Positions 9,249 to 17,031 of a stretch of 64,000 bases of DNA are shown here, piece by piece (the stretch's first letter is position 1; each line of letters starts with the position of its first letter). Below the pieces are notes generated by a model that made no database searches, was not told the DNA's origin, and was given only the letters and a program-made list of their open reading frames with translations. Location: the NCBI RefSeq assembly GCF_017084525.1, contig NZ_CP070950.1, positions 3,038,001 to 3,102,000 of the forward strand, read 5' to 3'. The position numbers and the translations under genes were made by a program. Source of the stretch: Conexibacter sp. SYSU D00693 (lineage in GTDB: Bacteria > Actinomycetota > Thermoleophilia > Solirubrobacterales > Solirubrobacteraceae).

Positions 9249-9287
9249 TTGTCAGACACGCTATCCCGGCGCCGCCGCGAATGACAA
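9249..9287 (-). promoter_or_regulatory. Candidate mce promoter with an inverted repeat
   Basis: On the minus strand, TTGTCA (9287-9282) and TAGCGT (9263-9258) are separated by 18 bases and resemble -35 and -10 elements; this would give a leader of about 28 nt before mceA. TTGTCA at 9249-9254 on the plus strand and TGACAA at 9282-9287 form a perfect 6-bp inverted repeat flanking the -10. This makes the region a candidate operator for the divergent TetR protein, although 27 bp between arms is wide for that family. Confidence 0.45.
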
Positions 9288-9332
9288 ACGGCAACCGGCG
9301 GACGACCCTGGCGCCCGGCGGCCGACCGCGCC

Positions 9333-9338
9333 TAGGAT
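9333..9338 (+). promoter_or_regulatory. TAGGAT -10-like hexamer of tetR
   Basis: TAGGAT ends 8 bases before the ATG at 9347. That spacing would place the transcription start at or next to the start codon, giving a leaderless mRNA. A weak GAGG also lies just before the ATG. Confidence 0.4.
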
Positions 9339-9346
9339 GCCGAGGC

Positions 9347-9973
9347 ATGCCGTCGGTGACCCGCTCACGCTCGGCCGGCCGGGAGCGCCGGGACGGCGTC
9401 GAGCGCGACGTCCTGGCGGCGGTGGAGGGGCTGCTCGCCGACGGGGCGTCGTTCACGGAGCTGGGCGTCGCGCGGATCGCCGACGCCGCCGGCATCGCCC
9501 GCTCGACGTTCTACGTCCACTTCCGCGACAAGGTCGACCTCCTCGTGCGGCTGACCGAGGCGGCGACGGAGGAGCTCTTCGCCGACGCGCGCGGCTGGGT
9601 GCGCGGCGACGAGGGCGACGGCCTGGACGGCCTGGTCGCCGCGATCCTGCGGATCGTCCGCCAGTACCGACGCCACGGCGCGCTGCTGCAGGCGCTGCAC
9701 GAGGTGGCCGCCTACGAGCCGACCGTCGCGCGGTTCTGGCGCGCGCGGATCGAGGACTTCGTCGCGGCGCTGGCCGACCAGCTGCGGGTGCGCCGGGACG
9801 CGGGCGAGACGCACGCCGACCTCGACCCCGACCTGAGCGCGCGGATCATCGCCTGGTCGGTCGAGCGCAACGTCACCGACCAGGTCACCCACCGCCCGGC
9901 CGGCGAGGACGAGGCGTTCGCCGCGGCGCTCGGGCGCCTGGTGTGGCGCACGCTCTACCGCGAGCCGGCCTAG
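9347..9973 (+). CDS. TetR/AcrR family transcriptional regulator
   Basis: A 208-residue regulator. The helix-turn-helix lies at about residues 35-60 ('ARIADAAGIARSTFYVHF'), typical of TetR DNA-binding domains. A helical ligand and dimerisation domain follows. I start it at ATG 9347, which gives the normal TetR length; an open frame extends further upstream into the mce promoter. It is divergent from the mce operon, and TetR-type regulators commonly control adjacent mce operons in response to lipids, so it is the likely mce repressor (inference). It could also regulate itself, because the 124-bp intergenic region holds both promoters. Confidence 0.85.
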   Translation: MPSVTRSRSAGRERRDGVERDVLAAVEGLLADGASFTELGVARIADAAGIARSTFYVHFRDKVDLLVRLTEAATEELFADARGWVRGDEGDGLDGLVAAILRIVRQYRRHGALLQALHEVAAYEPTVARFWRARIEDFVAALADQLRVRRDAGETHADLDPDLSARIIAWSVERNVTDQVTHRPAGEDEAFAAALGRLVWRTLYREPA

Positions 9974-9982
9974 GCCCCGCAC

Positions 9983-9988
9983 TACGCT
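9983..9988 (+). promoter_or_regulatory. TACGCT -10-like hexamer of hemB
   Basis: TACGCT ends 7 bases before the GTG start of hemB at 9996, and no ribosome-binding site is visible. This suggests a leaderless transcript for the heme-cytochrome operon. Confidence 0.45.
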
Positions 9989-9995
9989 TGAGGCC

Positions 9996-10976
9996 GTGAC
10001 CTTCCCCGCTGTCCGGATGCGTCGTCTGCGCCGCACGGGCGCGCTGCGCTCCCTGGTGCGCGAGACCCCGCTCGCGGCGTCGGACCTCCTGCTCCCGCTG
10101 TTCATCGAGCAGGGCCTCGACGGCCGCGCGCCCATCGAGGCCATGCCCGGCGTCGACCGGCTGTCGATCTCCGCCGCCGTCGAGGAGGCCGGCGAGGTCG
10201 CGGCGCTGGGCATCCCGGGCGTCCTGCTCTTCGGCATCCCGGGCCACAAGGACGCCGAGGGCTCGGGCGGCTGGGACGACGAGGGCATCGTCCAGCTCGC
10301 CACCCGCGCCATCAAGGAGGCCCACCCGGACCTCCTGGTGATCACCGACGTCTGCCTCTGCGAGTACACCGACCACGGCCACTGCGGGCTCCTGCGCCCC
10401 GACGGCCAGGTCGACAACGACGCGTCGCTCGAGCTCCTCGCCCGCACCGCCGTCTCGCAGGCGCGCGCGGGCGCCGACGCCGTCGCGCCCAGCGACATGA
10501 TGGACGGGCGGGTCGGCGTCATCCGCAAGGCGCTGGACGACGAGGGCCTCAGCGACACGCCGATCATCGCCTACTCCGCGAAGTTCGCCTCGGCCTTCTA
10601 CGGGCCCTTCCGCGACGCCGCGGACTCGACGCCCGCCTTCGGCGACCGCCGCGGGTACCAGATGGACCCCGCCAACGGCGACGAGGCGGTGCGCGAGGCG
10701 CTCCTCGACGTCCAGGAGGGGGCCGACATGCTGATGGTCAAGCCCGCGCTGCCCTACCTCGACGTGCTCTGGCGGGTCAAGCAGGAGACCAGGCTGCCGA
10801 TGGTGGCGTACAACGTCAGCGGCGAGTACGCGATGCTCAAGGCCGCTGTCGCAGCCGGCCACCTCGACGAGCGCACGGCCGTGCTCGAGACGTTGACGTC
10901 GATCCGCCGCGCCGGCGCGGACGTCGTCATCACCTACCACGCGAAGGACGCCGCCCGATGGCTTCAGCAGACGTGA
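9996..10976 (+). CDS. hemB: Delta-aminolevulinic acid dehydratase (porphobilinogen synthase)
   Basis: A 326-residue enzyme that condenses two 5-aminolevulinate molecules into porphobilinogen, the first common step of tetrapyrrole synthesis. The Cys-rich metal site 'DVCLCEYTDHGHCG' near residue 119 indicates the zinc-dependent type. The two active-site lysines are in 'AYSAKFASAFYG' and 'MVKPALPYLD'. The start is GTG 9996, preceded by a -10-like hexamer at 7 bases. Its 3' end overlaps the next gene by 19 bases, and hemL follows that, so the three form a tetrapyrrole operon that continues into the cytochrome b6c genes. Confidence 0.97.
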   Translation: MTFPAVRMRRLRRTGALRSLVRETPLAASDLLLPLFIEQGLDGRAPIEAMPGVDRLSISAAVEEAGEVAALGIPGVLLFGIPGHKDAEGSGGWDDEGIVQLATRAIKEAHPDLLVITDVCLCEYTDHGHCGLLRPDGQVDNDASLELLARTAVSQARAGADAVAPSDMMDGRVGVIRKALDDEGLSDTPIIAYSAKFASAFYGPFRDAADSTPAFGDRRGYQMDPANGDEAVREALLDVQEGADMLMVKPALPYLDVLWRVKQETRLPMVAYNVSGEYAMLKAAVAAGHLDERTAVLETLTSIRRAGADVVITYHAKDAARWLQQT

Positions 10977-12058
10977 CCAAGACCGCCGTCCCGAAGGTCC
11001 GCAGCCGCAAGGACGGCGCGGCCGTCCCGCTCGACGAGTTCGACAAGCGCCTGCTCAACACGATGCAGGGCCGCTTCCCGATCGAGGTCCGGCCCTACGC
11101 CGCCGTCGCCGAGGAGCTCGGCGCGCCGGAGGACCGGGTCATCGCCCGGGTCGGCGAGCTCGTCCAGCAGCGGATCATCCGCCAGGTCACGCCGATCTTC
11201 GACACGCGCGCCTTCGGCTACGCGTCGATGCTCGTGGCCGCCAAGGTCGACGCCGAGCACCCGTGGCGGGCGGCGAAGGTCGTCAACGAGCACCCGGGCG
11301 TCTCGCACAACTACCTGCGCAACCACGAGTTCAACATGTGGTTCACCATCGCGGTCGAGCCCGACTCGAAGCTCGGCCTCGAGGGGACGCTCGACGTCCT
11401 GCAGCGCGAGACGGGCGCCGAGTCGGTGCGCATGCTGCCGACGCTCAAGCTCTTCAAGATCCGCATGGACCTCGAGATGGAGGCGGGCACCGACGCGCTG
11501 GCCTCCGCGAGCGCCGAGGCGGTCGAGCCGGCCGAGACCGAGCCCCAGCCCTACGACGAGCACGACAAGGCGGTCGTGCGCGCCACGCAGGGCGACCTGC
11601 CGATCGAGCGCGAGCCCTACGCCAGGGCGGCGGCCGAGCTCGGCATGACCCAGGAGCAGGTCGTCGACCACCTGCGCGGGATGGTCGACCGCCGGCTGCT
11701 GCGGCGCGTGGCGGCGATCCTCTTCCACCGCCGCGCCGGGTTCAGCGCCAACGGCATGGGCGTGTGGAAGGTCCCCGAGGACCGCGTCCTCGAGCTCGGC
11801 GGCAAGATGGCCGCCTTCCGCGGGATCTCCCACTGCTACCAGCGGCCGACCTACGCCGACTGGCCCTACCAGCTCTTCACGATGGCCCACGGGCGCTCCA
11901 AGGAGGAGTGCGACGCGATCCTCGACGCCATCGAGCAGCAGCTCGGCTGCGTGGAGGCCCGGGCGACGCTCTACTCCTCCACGGAGTTCAAGAAGATCCG
12001 CCTCCTGTACTTCACCGAGGACTTCAAGCGCTGGGAGCGCGAGCACGGCGGCGTCTAG
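10958..12058 (+). CDS. Fused two-domain siroheme decarboxylase-like protein (AhbA-AhbB / NirD-L type)
   Basis: A 366-residue protein of two homologous halves (about 25-180 and 200-366). Each has an Lrp/AsnC-type winged helix-turn-helix followed by a ferredoxin-like fold. The first half carries 'SHNYLRNHEFNMWFT' near residue 115. The second carries 'SHCYQRPTYADWPYQLF' near residue 289. These are the conserved His/Tyr/Arg blocks of AhbA/AhbB and NirD/L/G/H, which decarboxylate siroheme to 12,18-didecarboxysiroheme in the alternative heme and heme d1 routes. Ordinary Lrp regulators lack these blocks. Its position between hemB and hemL supports a tetrapyrrole role. A regulatory heme-sensing role is the main alternative. 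Automated annotation would probably call it an AsnC regulator. Confidence 0.78.
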   Translation: MASADVTKTAVPKVRSRKDGAAVPLDEFDKRLLNTMQGRFPIEVRPYAAVAEELGAPEDRVIARVGELVQQRIIRQVTPIFDTRAFGYASMLVAAKVDAEHPWRAAKVVNEHPGVSHNYLRNHEFNMWFTIAVEPDSKLGLEGTLDVLQRETGAESVRMLPTLKLFKIRMDLEMEAGTDALASASAEAVEPAETEPQPYDEHDKAVVRATQGDLPIEREPYARAAAELGMTQEQVVDHLRGMVDRRLLRRVAAILFHRRAGFSANGMGVWKVPEDRVLELGGKMAAFRGISHCYQRPTYADWPYQLFTMAHGRSKEECDAILDAIEQQLGCVEARATLYSSTEFKKIRLLYFTEDFKRWEREHGGV

Positions 12059-12073
12059 CCGTCCGCCGCACCC

Positions 12074-13375
12074 ATGGCCGGGACCTCGCTGACCGACGCC
12101 CGCTCCGCCGAGCTCTACGCCCGCGCCGTCCAGCGACTGCCGGGCGGCGTCAACAGCCCCGTGCGCGCGATGAGGGCCATCGGGCGCGACCCGCTCTTCG
12201 TCGAGCGCGCCGAGGGCGCGTGGCTCTGGGACGTCGACGGCAACCGCTACGTCGACTTCATCTCCTCGTGGGGGCCGCTGATCCACGGCCACGCCCACCC
12301 CGAGGTCCTCGCCGCCGTGGCCGACGCCGCATCGCGCGGGACGACGTTCGGGGCGCCGACCGCCGCGGAGGTCGACCTCGCCGAGGAGGTCGCCCGCCGC
12401 ATCCCGTCGGTCGAGATGCTGCGGATGACCTCGAGCGGCACCGAGGCGTCGATGAGCGCCATCCGCCTCGCGCGCGCCGCGACGGGTCGCACCACGCTGC
12501 TGAAGTTCGCCGGCGCCTACCACGGCCACCTCGACGGCCTGCTGGCCGAGGCGGGCAGCGGCCTGGCCACGCAGGGCATCCCGTCCTCGCCGGGGGTGCC
12601 GGAGTCGGCCACCGCGCAGACGGTCGTCGTGCCGTGGAACGACGGCGAGGCCGTCGCCAAGGCGTGCGCCGAGCACGAGCTGGCCGCGATCCTCGCCGAG
12701 CCCTACCCGGCCAACATGGGCCTGGTCCCGCCCGTGGAGGGCTTCCTCGAGCTGCTGCGCCACCAGGCCGACGCCTGCGGCGCGCTGCTCGTCTTCGACG
12801 AGGTCATCAGCGGCTTCCGCGTCGGGCGCGGCGGCGCCCAGGAGCGCGAGGGCGTCACGCCGGACCTCACCGTCATGGGCAAGGTCATCGGCGGCGGGCT
12901 GCCGGCGGCGGCCTACGGCGGCTCCCGGGCGCTCATGGAGCGCATCGCGCCGGCCGGCGACGTCTACCAGGCGGGCACCCTGAGCGGGAACCCGCTCGCC
13001 GTCGCGGCCGGCCTCACGACGCTGCGCCTGCTCGACGACGAGGCCTACGCCCGGCTCGCGGCGACGACCGACACGCTGGTCGCCGGGCTGCGCGACGCTG
13101 CGGCGGGTGCCCGCGTGCCGGTCTCCGTCGTCTCGGTGCCCGGCCTGCTGACGGTCTTCTTCCGCGAGGAGGCGCCGCGGGACTACGCCGAGGCCCAGGC
13201 CTGCGACCACGAGGCCTACGCCGCGTGGTGCCGGGGTCTGCTGGCCCGCGGCGTCTACCCGCCGCCGTCGCAGTACGAGGCGTGGTTCCCGTCGCTGGCC
13301 CACGAGCCCGAGCACCTCGAGCTCACCCTCGACGCCGCCGCGGCCGCGTTCGCCGAGCTGTCGGCCGGCGCGTGA
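12074..13375 (+). CDS. hemL: Glutamate-1-semialdehyde 2,1-aminomutase
   Basis: A 433-residue PLP enzyme that converts glutamate-1-semialdehyde to 5-aminolevulinate in the C5 pathway, supplying the substrate of HemB encoded just upstream. It shows the N-terminal 'LPGGVNSPVRA' signature, the 'SSGTEASMSAIRLAR' cofactor phosphate region, 'FDEVISGFR', and the PLP-binding Lys in 'VMGKVIGGGLP' near residue 273. Length is normal for the family. ATG 12074 lies 15 bases after the preceding gene. Its stop overlaps the next start (GTGA). Confidence 0.97.
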   Translation: MAGTSLTDARSAELYARAVQRLPGGVNSPVRAMRAIGRDPLFVERAEGAWLWDVDGNRYVDFISSWGPLIHGHAHPEVLAAVADAASRGTTFGAPTAAEVDLAEEVARRIPSVEMLRMTSSGTEASMSAIRLARAATGRTTLLKFAGAYHGHLDGLLAEAGSGLATQGIPSSPGVPESATAQTVVVPWNDGEAVAKACAEHELAAILAEPYPANMGLVPPVEGFLELLRHQADACGALLVFDEVISGFRVGRGGAQEREGVTPDLTVMGKVIGGGLPAAAYGGSRALMERIAPAGDVYQAGTLSGNPLAVAAGLTTLRLLDDEAYARLAATTDTLVAGLRDAAAGARVPVSVVSVPGLLTVFFREEAPRDYAEAQACDHEAYAAWCRGLLARGVYPPPSQYEAWFPSLAHEPEHLELTLDAAAAAFAELSAGA

Positions 13376-13941
13376 GCGCCGCGCTCGGGGCGGTCGCCGC
13401 CGCCGTGCGGGCCGAGGGCGGCCTGCTGGCCGGCGCCCTCGTGGAGCCCCCGGCGCCGGGCGACGGCGGGCTGGGGACCCTGGCGGCCGGCGGCCCGCGC
13501 GCCGCGGGGCGTGAGGCGGAGCTGGCGGAGGTGGTCGAGGCCGTCCGCGAGGGCCACCTGCTGCACCACGGCCGGGCGCGCGTGCTGTCCCAGGACGACC
13601 CCGACCTCGCCCTGCTCGCGGGCGACCGGCTCTACGCCCTGGGCCTCGAGCGCCTGGCGGCCGCCGGGGACGTCGTCAGCGTCCGCGCGCTGGCCGACGT
13701 CATCGCCCTCGCCGCGCAGGCCGCAGCGGCCGGTGACGAGGACCTCTCCGCGGCGGTGTGGGAGGCCGGCGCGACGGAGGTCGGCTGGGGTCCCGGACCG
13801 GGCCTCGACGAGGCCAAAGAGCTGGCGCGTGCAGGGGATCCCGGTGCGGCCGCCGCCCTGCGAGCCGCGGCGCGCCACGCTCGCGAAGATCTGGCGCCGA
13901 ACCGTCCTCGGACCGGCACCCCCGGGCCGGACGGCTCCTAA
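13372..13941 (+). CDS. Unknown 189-residue alpha-helical protein of the hem-qcr operon
   Basis: It starts at GTG 13372, overlapping the hemL stop by 4 bases, and ends 74 bases before the Rieske gene. The sequence is Ala/Leu/Glu-rich, and no signal peptide or membrane helix is seen. A central segment ('DDPDLALLAGDRLYALGLE', about residues 69-87) resembles the stretch after the first Asp-rich motif of trans-polyprenyl synthases, but the catalytic DDxxD motifs are absent. It could be a degenerate helical relative of that fold or an assembly factor for the cytochrome complex. The overlap with hemL supports it being a real gene; the function is unknown. Confidence 0.65.
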   Translation: MSAALGAVAAAVRAEGGLLAGALVEPPAPGDGGLGTLAAGGPRAAGREAELAEVVEAVREGHLLHHGRARVLSQDDPDLALLAGDRLYALGLERLAAAGDVVSVRALADVIALAAQAAAAGDEDLSAAVWEAGATEVGWGPGPGLDEAKELARAGDPGAAAALRAAARHAREDLAPNRPRTGTPGPDGS

Positions 13942-14015
13942 GCTGAGCCAGCGATAAAGTCCCGCGTCCCGTCCAGCCCCTCCCGCTGGCGGCAGGACGC
14001 AGGAGCGCCCCTCAC

Positions 14016-14696
14016 GTGCCCAAGAAGCAAGCACCCAGCAAGTACACCGCCGACCGCCGCATCGCGGGCGCCTTCGAGGGCGAGACCGTCACCCGCCGGC
14101 GGTTCATGACCCTGTCGGCCCACGGCGCCGGCGCCGTCGCCGCCTCGGCCTTCCTCCTCCCGGCCCTGGGCTTCGCCCTCGGCCCGCTGTTCGAGGAGAT
14201 GGACCAGCCGTGGCAGGCCGTCGGGTCCGAGGACGAGTTCTCCGACGACACCTACGTCCCGAAGGTGTTCACCCAGTCGGCGCGCATCGGCCAGTCCGGC
14301 AAGTCGACGGTCTACATCCGCAAGCGCAACCCGGAGATCGACACCGAGAAGCTGCCCAAGGGCTTCGAGGACGAGACGTACGTCGCCATCTCGCACCGCT
14401 GCATGCACCTCGGCTGCCCGGTCCGCTACGTCCAGGCCGCCGAGCGCTTCATCTGCCCGTGCCACGGCGGCGTCTACAACTTCCGCGGCGAGGTCGACGG
14501 CGGGCCGCCCGTCCGTCCGCTGGACCGCCACTACACGCGCGTGCGCAACGGCCAGGTGGAGATCGGGCCGCGGTTCTCCGTCAACGGCCACCTCGAGCGC
14601 TTCAGCCCGCGCGACCCCGGTGAGCCGCTCGACGGCATCGGCCAGTACCTGTACCCGTCGCGGCCGTCGATCCGGAAGCTCTCCGAAGGCGAGTAG
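14016..14696 (+). CDS. qcrA: Rieske iron-sulfur subunit of menaquinol:cytochrome c reductase
   Basis: A 226-residue protein. A twin-arginine-type N-terminus ('TRRRFMTLSAHG', about 26-37) precedes one hydrophobic helix (about 38-58). The Rieske motifs 'CMHLGC' (about 129) and 'CPCHGG' (about 148) supply the two Cys and two His that bind the 2Fe-2S cluster. It passes electrons from menaquinol to the cytochrome c domain on the outer face of the membrane. The start is GTG 14016 with a GGAG box about 10 bases upstream. TatA and TatC, which would export such a protein, are encoded 4 kb downstream. It is the first of three structural genes of the complex. Confidence 0.95.
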   Translation: MPKKQAPSKYTADRRIAGAFEGETVTRRRFMTLSAHGAGAVAASAFLLPALGFALGPLFEEMDQPWQAVGSEDEFSDDTYVPKVFTQSARIGQSGKSTVYIRKRNPEIDTEKLPKGFEDETYVAISHRCMHLGCPVRYVQAAERFICPCHGGVYNFRGEVDGGPPVRPLDRHYTRVRNGQVEIGPRFSVNGHLERFSPRDPGEPLDGIGQYLYPSRPSIRKLSEGE

Positions 14697-14701
14697 GACC
14701 C

Positions 14702-15508
14702 ATGCCGAAGCTCAAGCTCCCCGCTCCCCCGCTGCCCCCGGGCGTGCCGAAGCCCAAGCCCAAGCGGCCCGGCACCCCCAAGCAGACCCCGCTCGACGTC
14801 GCCGCCGACGCCGGCGCGAGCGCCGTCGACTGGATCGACGAGCGCACCTCGCTGTCCGGCGGTCTGCGGTGGATGCTCTTCCGCAAGGTCCCGAAGGGGA
14901 CGAACTGGTTCTACACGCTGGGCTCGGCGACGATGTTCGCCTTCCTGAGCCAGGCGGTGACGGGCGTCTTCCTCGCGATGTACTACCGGCCCGACGCCGC
15001 CGGCGGGGCCTACGAGTCCATGCGCTACGTCAACGACGAGGTCTTCCTCGGCGAGTTCGTGCACGGCATGCACAAGTGGGGCTCGTCGGTGATGGTCATC
15101 CTGATCTTCCTGCACATGGCGCGCACGTTCTTCTTCGGCGCGTACAAGTACCCGCGGGAGCTCAACTGGGTCATCGGCGTGGCGCTGCTGATCCTCACGA
15201 TGGCCATGTCCTTCACGGGCTACCTGCTGCCGTTCGACCAGCGCTCCTACTGGGCGACGATCGTCGGCGTGAACATCAACGGCACGGGTCCGCTCGTCGG
15301 TCCGTACCTGTCGGACTTCCTGCGCGGCGGCCCCGAGTTCGGCGCCACCTCGCTCTCGCGCTTCTACGCGATCCACATGATGCTGATCCCGGGCGCGATC
15401 GCCGCGCTCATGGGCGCGCACCTGTACCTGGTGGCGAAGCTCGGCACGACGGCGCCGCCGTGGATCCGGGCCGAGAAGTCCGACGCCGTGCGTGAGGAGA
15501 AGGCGTAG
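14702..15508 (+). CDS. qcrB: Cytochrome b6-type subunit of menaquinol:cytochrome c reductase
   Basis: A 268-residue membrane protein. After a Pro/Lys-rich cytoplasmic extension of about 50 residues come four membrane helices. The heme ligands are paired His residues: 13 residues separate those in helix B ('HKWGSSVMVILIFLH') and 14 separate those in helix D ('HMMLIPGAIAALMGAH'). The 14-residue spacing is the b6 type rather than the mitochondrial b type. The protein stops after four helices, so the remainder of cytochrome b is on a separate gene, as in b6f and Bacillus b6c complexes. The stop overlaps the next GTG by one base (TAGTG). Confidence 0.95.
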   Translation: MPKLKLPAPPLPPGVPKPKPKRPGTPKQTPLDVAADAGASAVDWIDERTSLSGGLRWMLFRKVPKGTNWFYTLGSATMFAFLSQAVTGVFLAMYYRPDAAGGAYESMRYVNDEVFLGEFVHGMHKWGSSVMVILIFLHMARTFFFGAYKYPRELNWVIGVALLILTMAMSFTGYLLPFDQRSYWATIVGVNINGTGPLVGPYLSDFLRGGPEFGATSLSRFYAIHMMLIPGAIAALMGAHLYLVAKLGTTAPPWIRAEKSDAVREEKA

Positions 15509-16308
15509 TGAACCGCCAGGAGAAGGAGCAGTACCTCCGCGAGTACTCGATCCTCAAGGCGCAGGGGAAGCCGTTCTTCCCCTACGCCGTGGCGAAGGAC
15601 TCGGCGATGGCGTGCGTGGTGATGCTCGTCATCATCCTCATGTCGCTGATCCTCGGCGCGGAGCTGGGGCCGAAGGCCGACCCGACGACGACGACCTACT
15701 CGCCGCGTCCGGAGTGGTACTTCTTCTTCCTCTTCGAGCTCCTGAAGGTCGTCAAGGAGCCCGCGCTGACGCCGCTCGCCACCATCGGCGTGCCGACGAT
15801 CTGCATGATCCTGCTGTTCCTGCTGCCGTTCTACGACCGCAGCGCGGAGCGGCGTCCTGAGCGCCGTCCGGTCGCCACGACCGCCGGCATCCTCACCATC
15901 GGCGCCATGGCCTACCTGACGTACCTGGGTGCCTCGGCCGGCGCGCCGACGCAGATCGACCTCGAGACGCCGTCGCGCATCCAGGCGCAGGGCGCGCAGA
16001 TGGTCGCCCAGTACGAGTCGGGCAAGCAGGTCGTCGCCCAGTCGGGCTGCCTGGCGTGCCACAAGCTCGGCAAGAACGGCAACGAGGGCCCCGGCCCGGA
16101 GCTGACCGACATCGCCGACCGCCTGCCGCGTCAGGCCATCCAGCGCACGCTGATCAACCCGACGGCGCCGATGCCGTCGTTCGCCGCCCTCCAGCGCAAC
16201 TCGCCGGAGAAGTTCGCCGCCATGGTGGCTTTCCTCGGGGAGCTCAAGGAGGAGGAGGGCGACGAGTCCGAGGACGACGCGCCGGTCAACGCGCAGCGCC
16301 GTCCCTAG
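15508..16308 (+). CDS. qcrC: Subunit IV-cytochrome c fusion of menaquinol:cytochrome c reductase
   Basis: A 266-residue fusion. The N-terminal part (about 1-150) has three hydrophobic helices and the quinol-site PEWY motif ('RPEWYFFFLFELLK' near 69), equivalent to subunit IV (PetD). The C-terminal part (about 155-266) is a cytochrome c domain with a single CxxCH heme site ('GCLACHKLG' near 179) and a Met in 'APMPSF' as likely sixth ligand. The same fusion occurs in Bacillus QcrC. An acidic tail ends the protein. With the two upstream genes it forms a complete b6c complex that oxidises menaquinol. Confidence 0.94.
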   Translation: MNRQEKEQYLREYSILKAQGKPFFPYAVAKDSAMACVVMLVIILMSLILGAELGPKADPTTTTYSPRPEWYFFFLFELLKVVKEPALTPLATIGVPTICMILLFLLPFYDRSAERRPERRPVATTAGILTIGAMAYLTYLGASAGAPTQIDLETPSRIQAQGAQMVAQYESGKQVVAQSGCLACHKLGKNGNEGPGPELTDIADRLPRQAIQRTLINPTAPMPSFAALQRNSPEKFAAMVAFLGELKEEEGDESEDDAPVNAQRRP

Positions 16309-16314
16309 GACGCC

Positions 16315-17031
16315 ATGACCGCCGCCACCGCGGGCGGAGCTCCCGGCTCCGCCCCCGGCACCCTCGAGGAGCCGCAGGTCCGGGCGATGTTCGACCGCAT
16401 CGCCCGGGTCTACGACCTCATGAACTCCGTCATGACGGCCGGGCTGCACCACAGGTGGCGCAGCCGGGCGGCGGACCTCGCGGCGGTGGGCCCGGGCGAC
16501 CGGGTCCTCGACGTCGCCACCGGCACGGGCGACCTGGCGGTCGAGCTCGCCTCGCGCGTCGGCCCGACCGGCGAGGTCGTCGGCTCGGACTTCTCCGAGG
16601 GGATGCTCGACCTGGCCCGCAAGAAGGTCGGGGACATCACGTTCGAGTGGGGCAACGCGCTCGACCTCCCGTACGAGGACGCGTCGTTCGACGCCGCCAC
16701 CGTCGGCTTCGGGGCGCGCAACTTCTCCGACCTCGACCGCGGCCTCGCCGAGATGGCCCGCGTGGTGCGGCCCGGCGGCCGCGTCGTCGTCCTCGAGATC
16801 ACGACGCCCCAGCGCCCGCCGCTGTCGACCTTCTACTCGCTGTGGTTCGACCGCGTCGTGCCGCTGCTCGGCCGCTTCGACGACGCCTACACGTACCTGC
16901 CCGCGAGCGTGAAGCGCTACCCCGGCCCCGAGGGGGTCGCGGCCGCGATGGACCGCGCCGGGCTCGAGCGCATCCGCTGGGTGCTCACGGCGGGCGGGAT
17001 CATCACCCTGCACGTCGGAGAGCGGCCCTGA
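16315..17031 (+). CDS. menG: Demethylmenaquinone methyltransferase (UbiE/MenG family)
   Basis: A 238-residue SAM-dependent methyltransferase that carries out the last step of menaquinone synthesis. It has the UbiE signature near residue 25 ('MFDRIARVYDLMNSVMT'), the SAM-binding motif 'VLDVATGTGDLA' near 63, and 'GFGARNFSDLDRGLAEM' in the second signature. It follows the b6c complex by 6 bases and precedes the side-chain synthase, so the cluster makes both the oxidoreductase and its quinone substrate. An Ala/Gly/Pro-rich segment precedes the core domain. Confidence 0.94.
   Translation: MTAATAGGAPGSAPGTLEEPQVRAMFDRIARVYDLMNSVMTAGLHHRWRSRAADLAAVGPGDRVLDVATGTGDLAVELASRVGPTGEVVGSDFSEGMLDLARKKVGDITFEWGNALDLPYEDASFDAATVGFGARNFSDLDRGLAEMARVVRPGGRVVVLEITTPQRPPLSTFYSLWFDRVVPLLGRFDDAYTYLPASVKRYPGPEGVAAAMDRAGLERIRWVLTAGGIITLHVGERP

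Noticed and set aside
12047-12073. TAGCCG before hemL as a promoter
   Set aside because: It lacks the final T and sits 12 bases from the ATG; hemL is more simply read from the upstream operon promoter.
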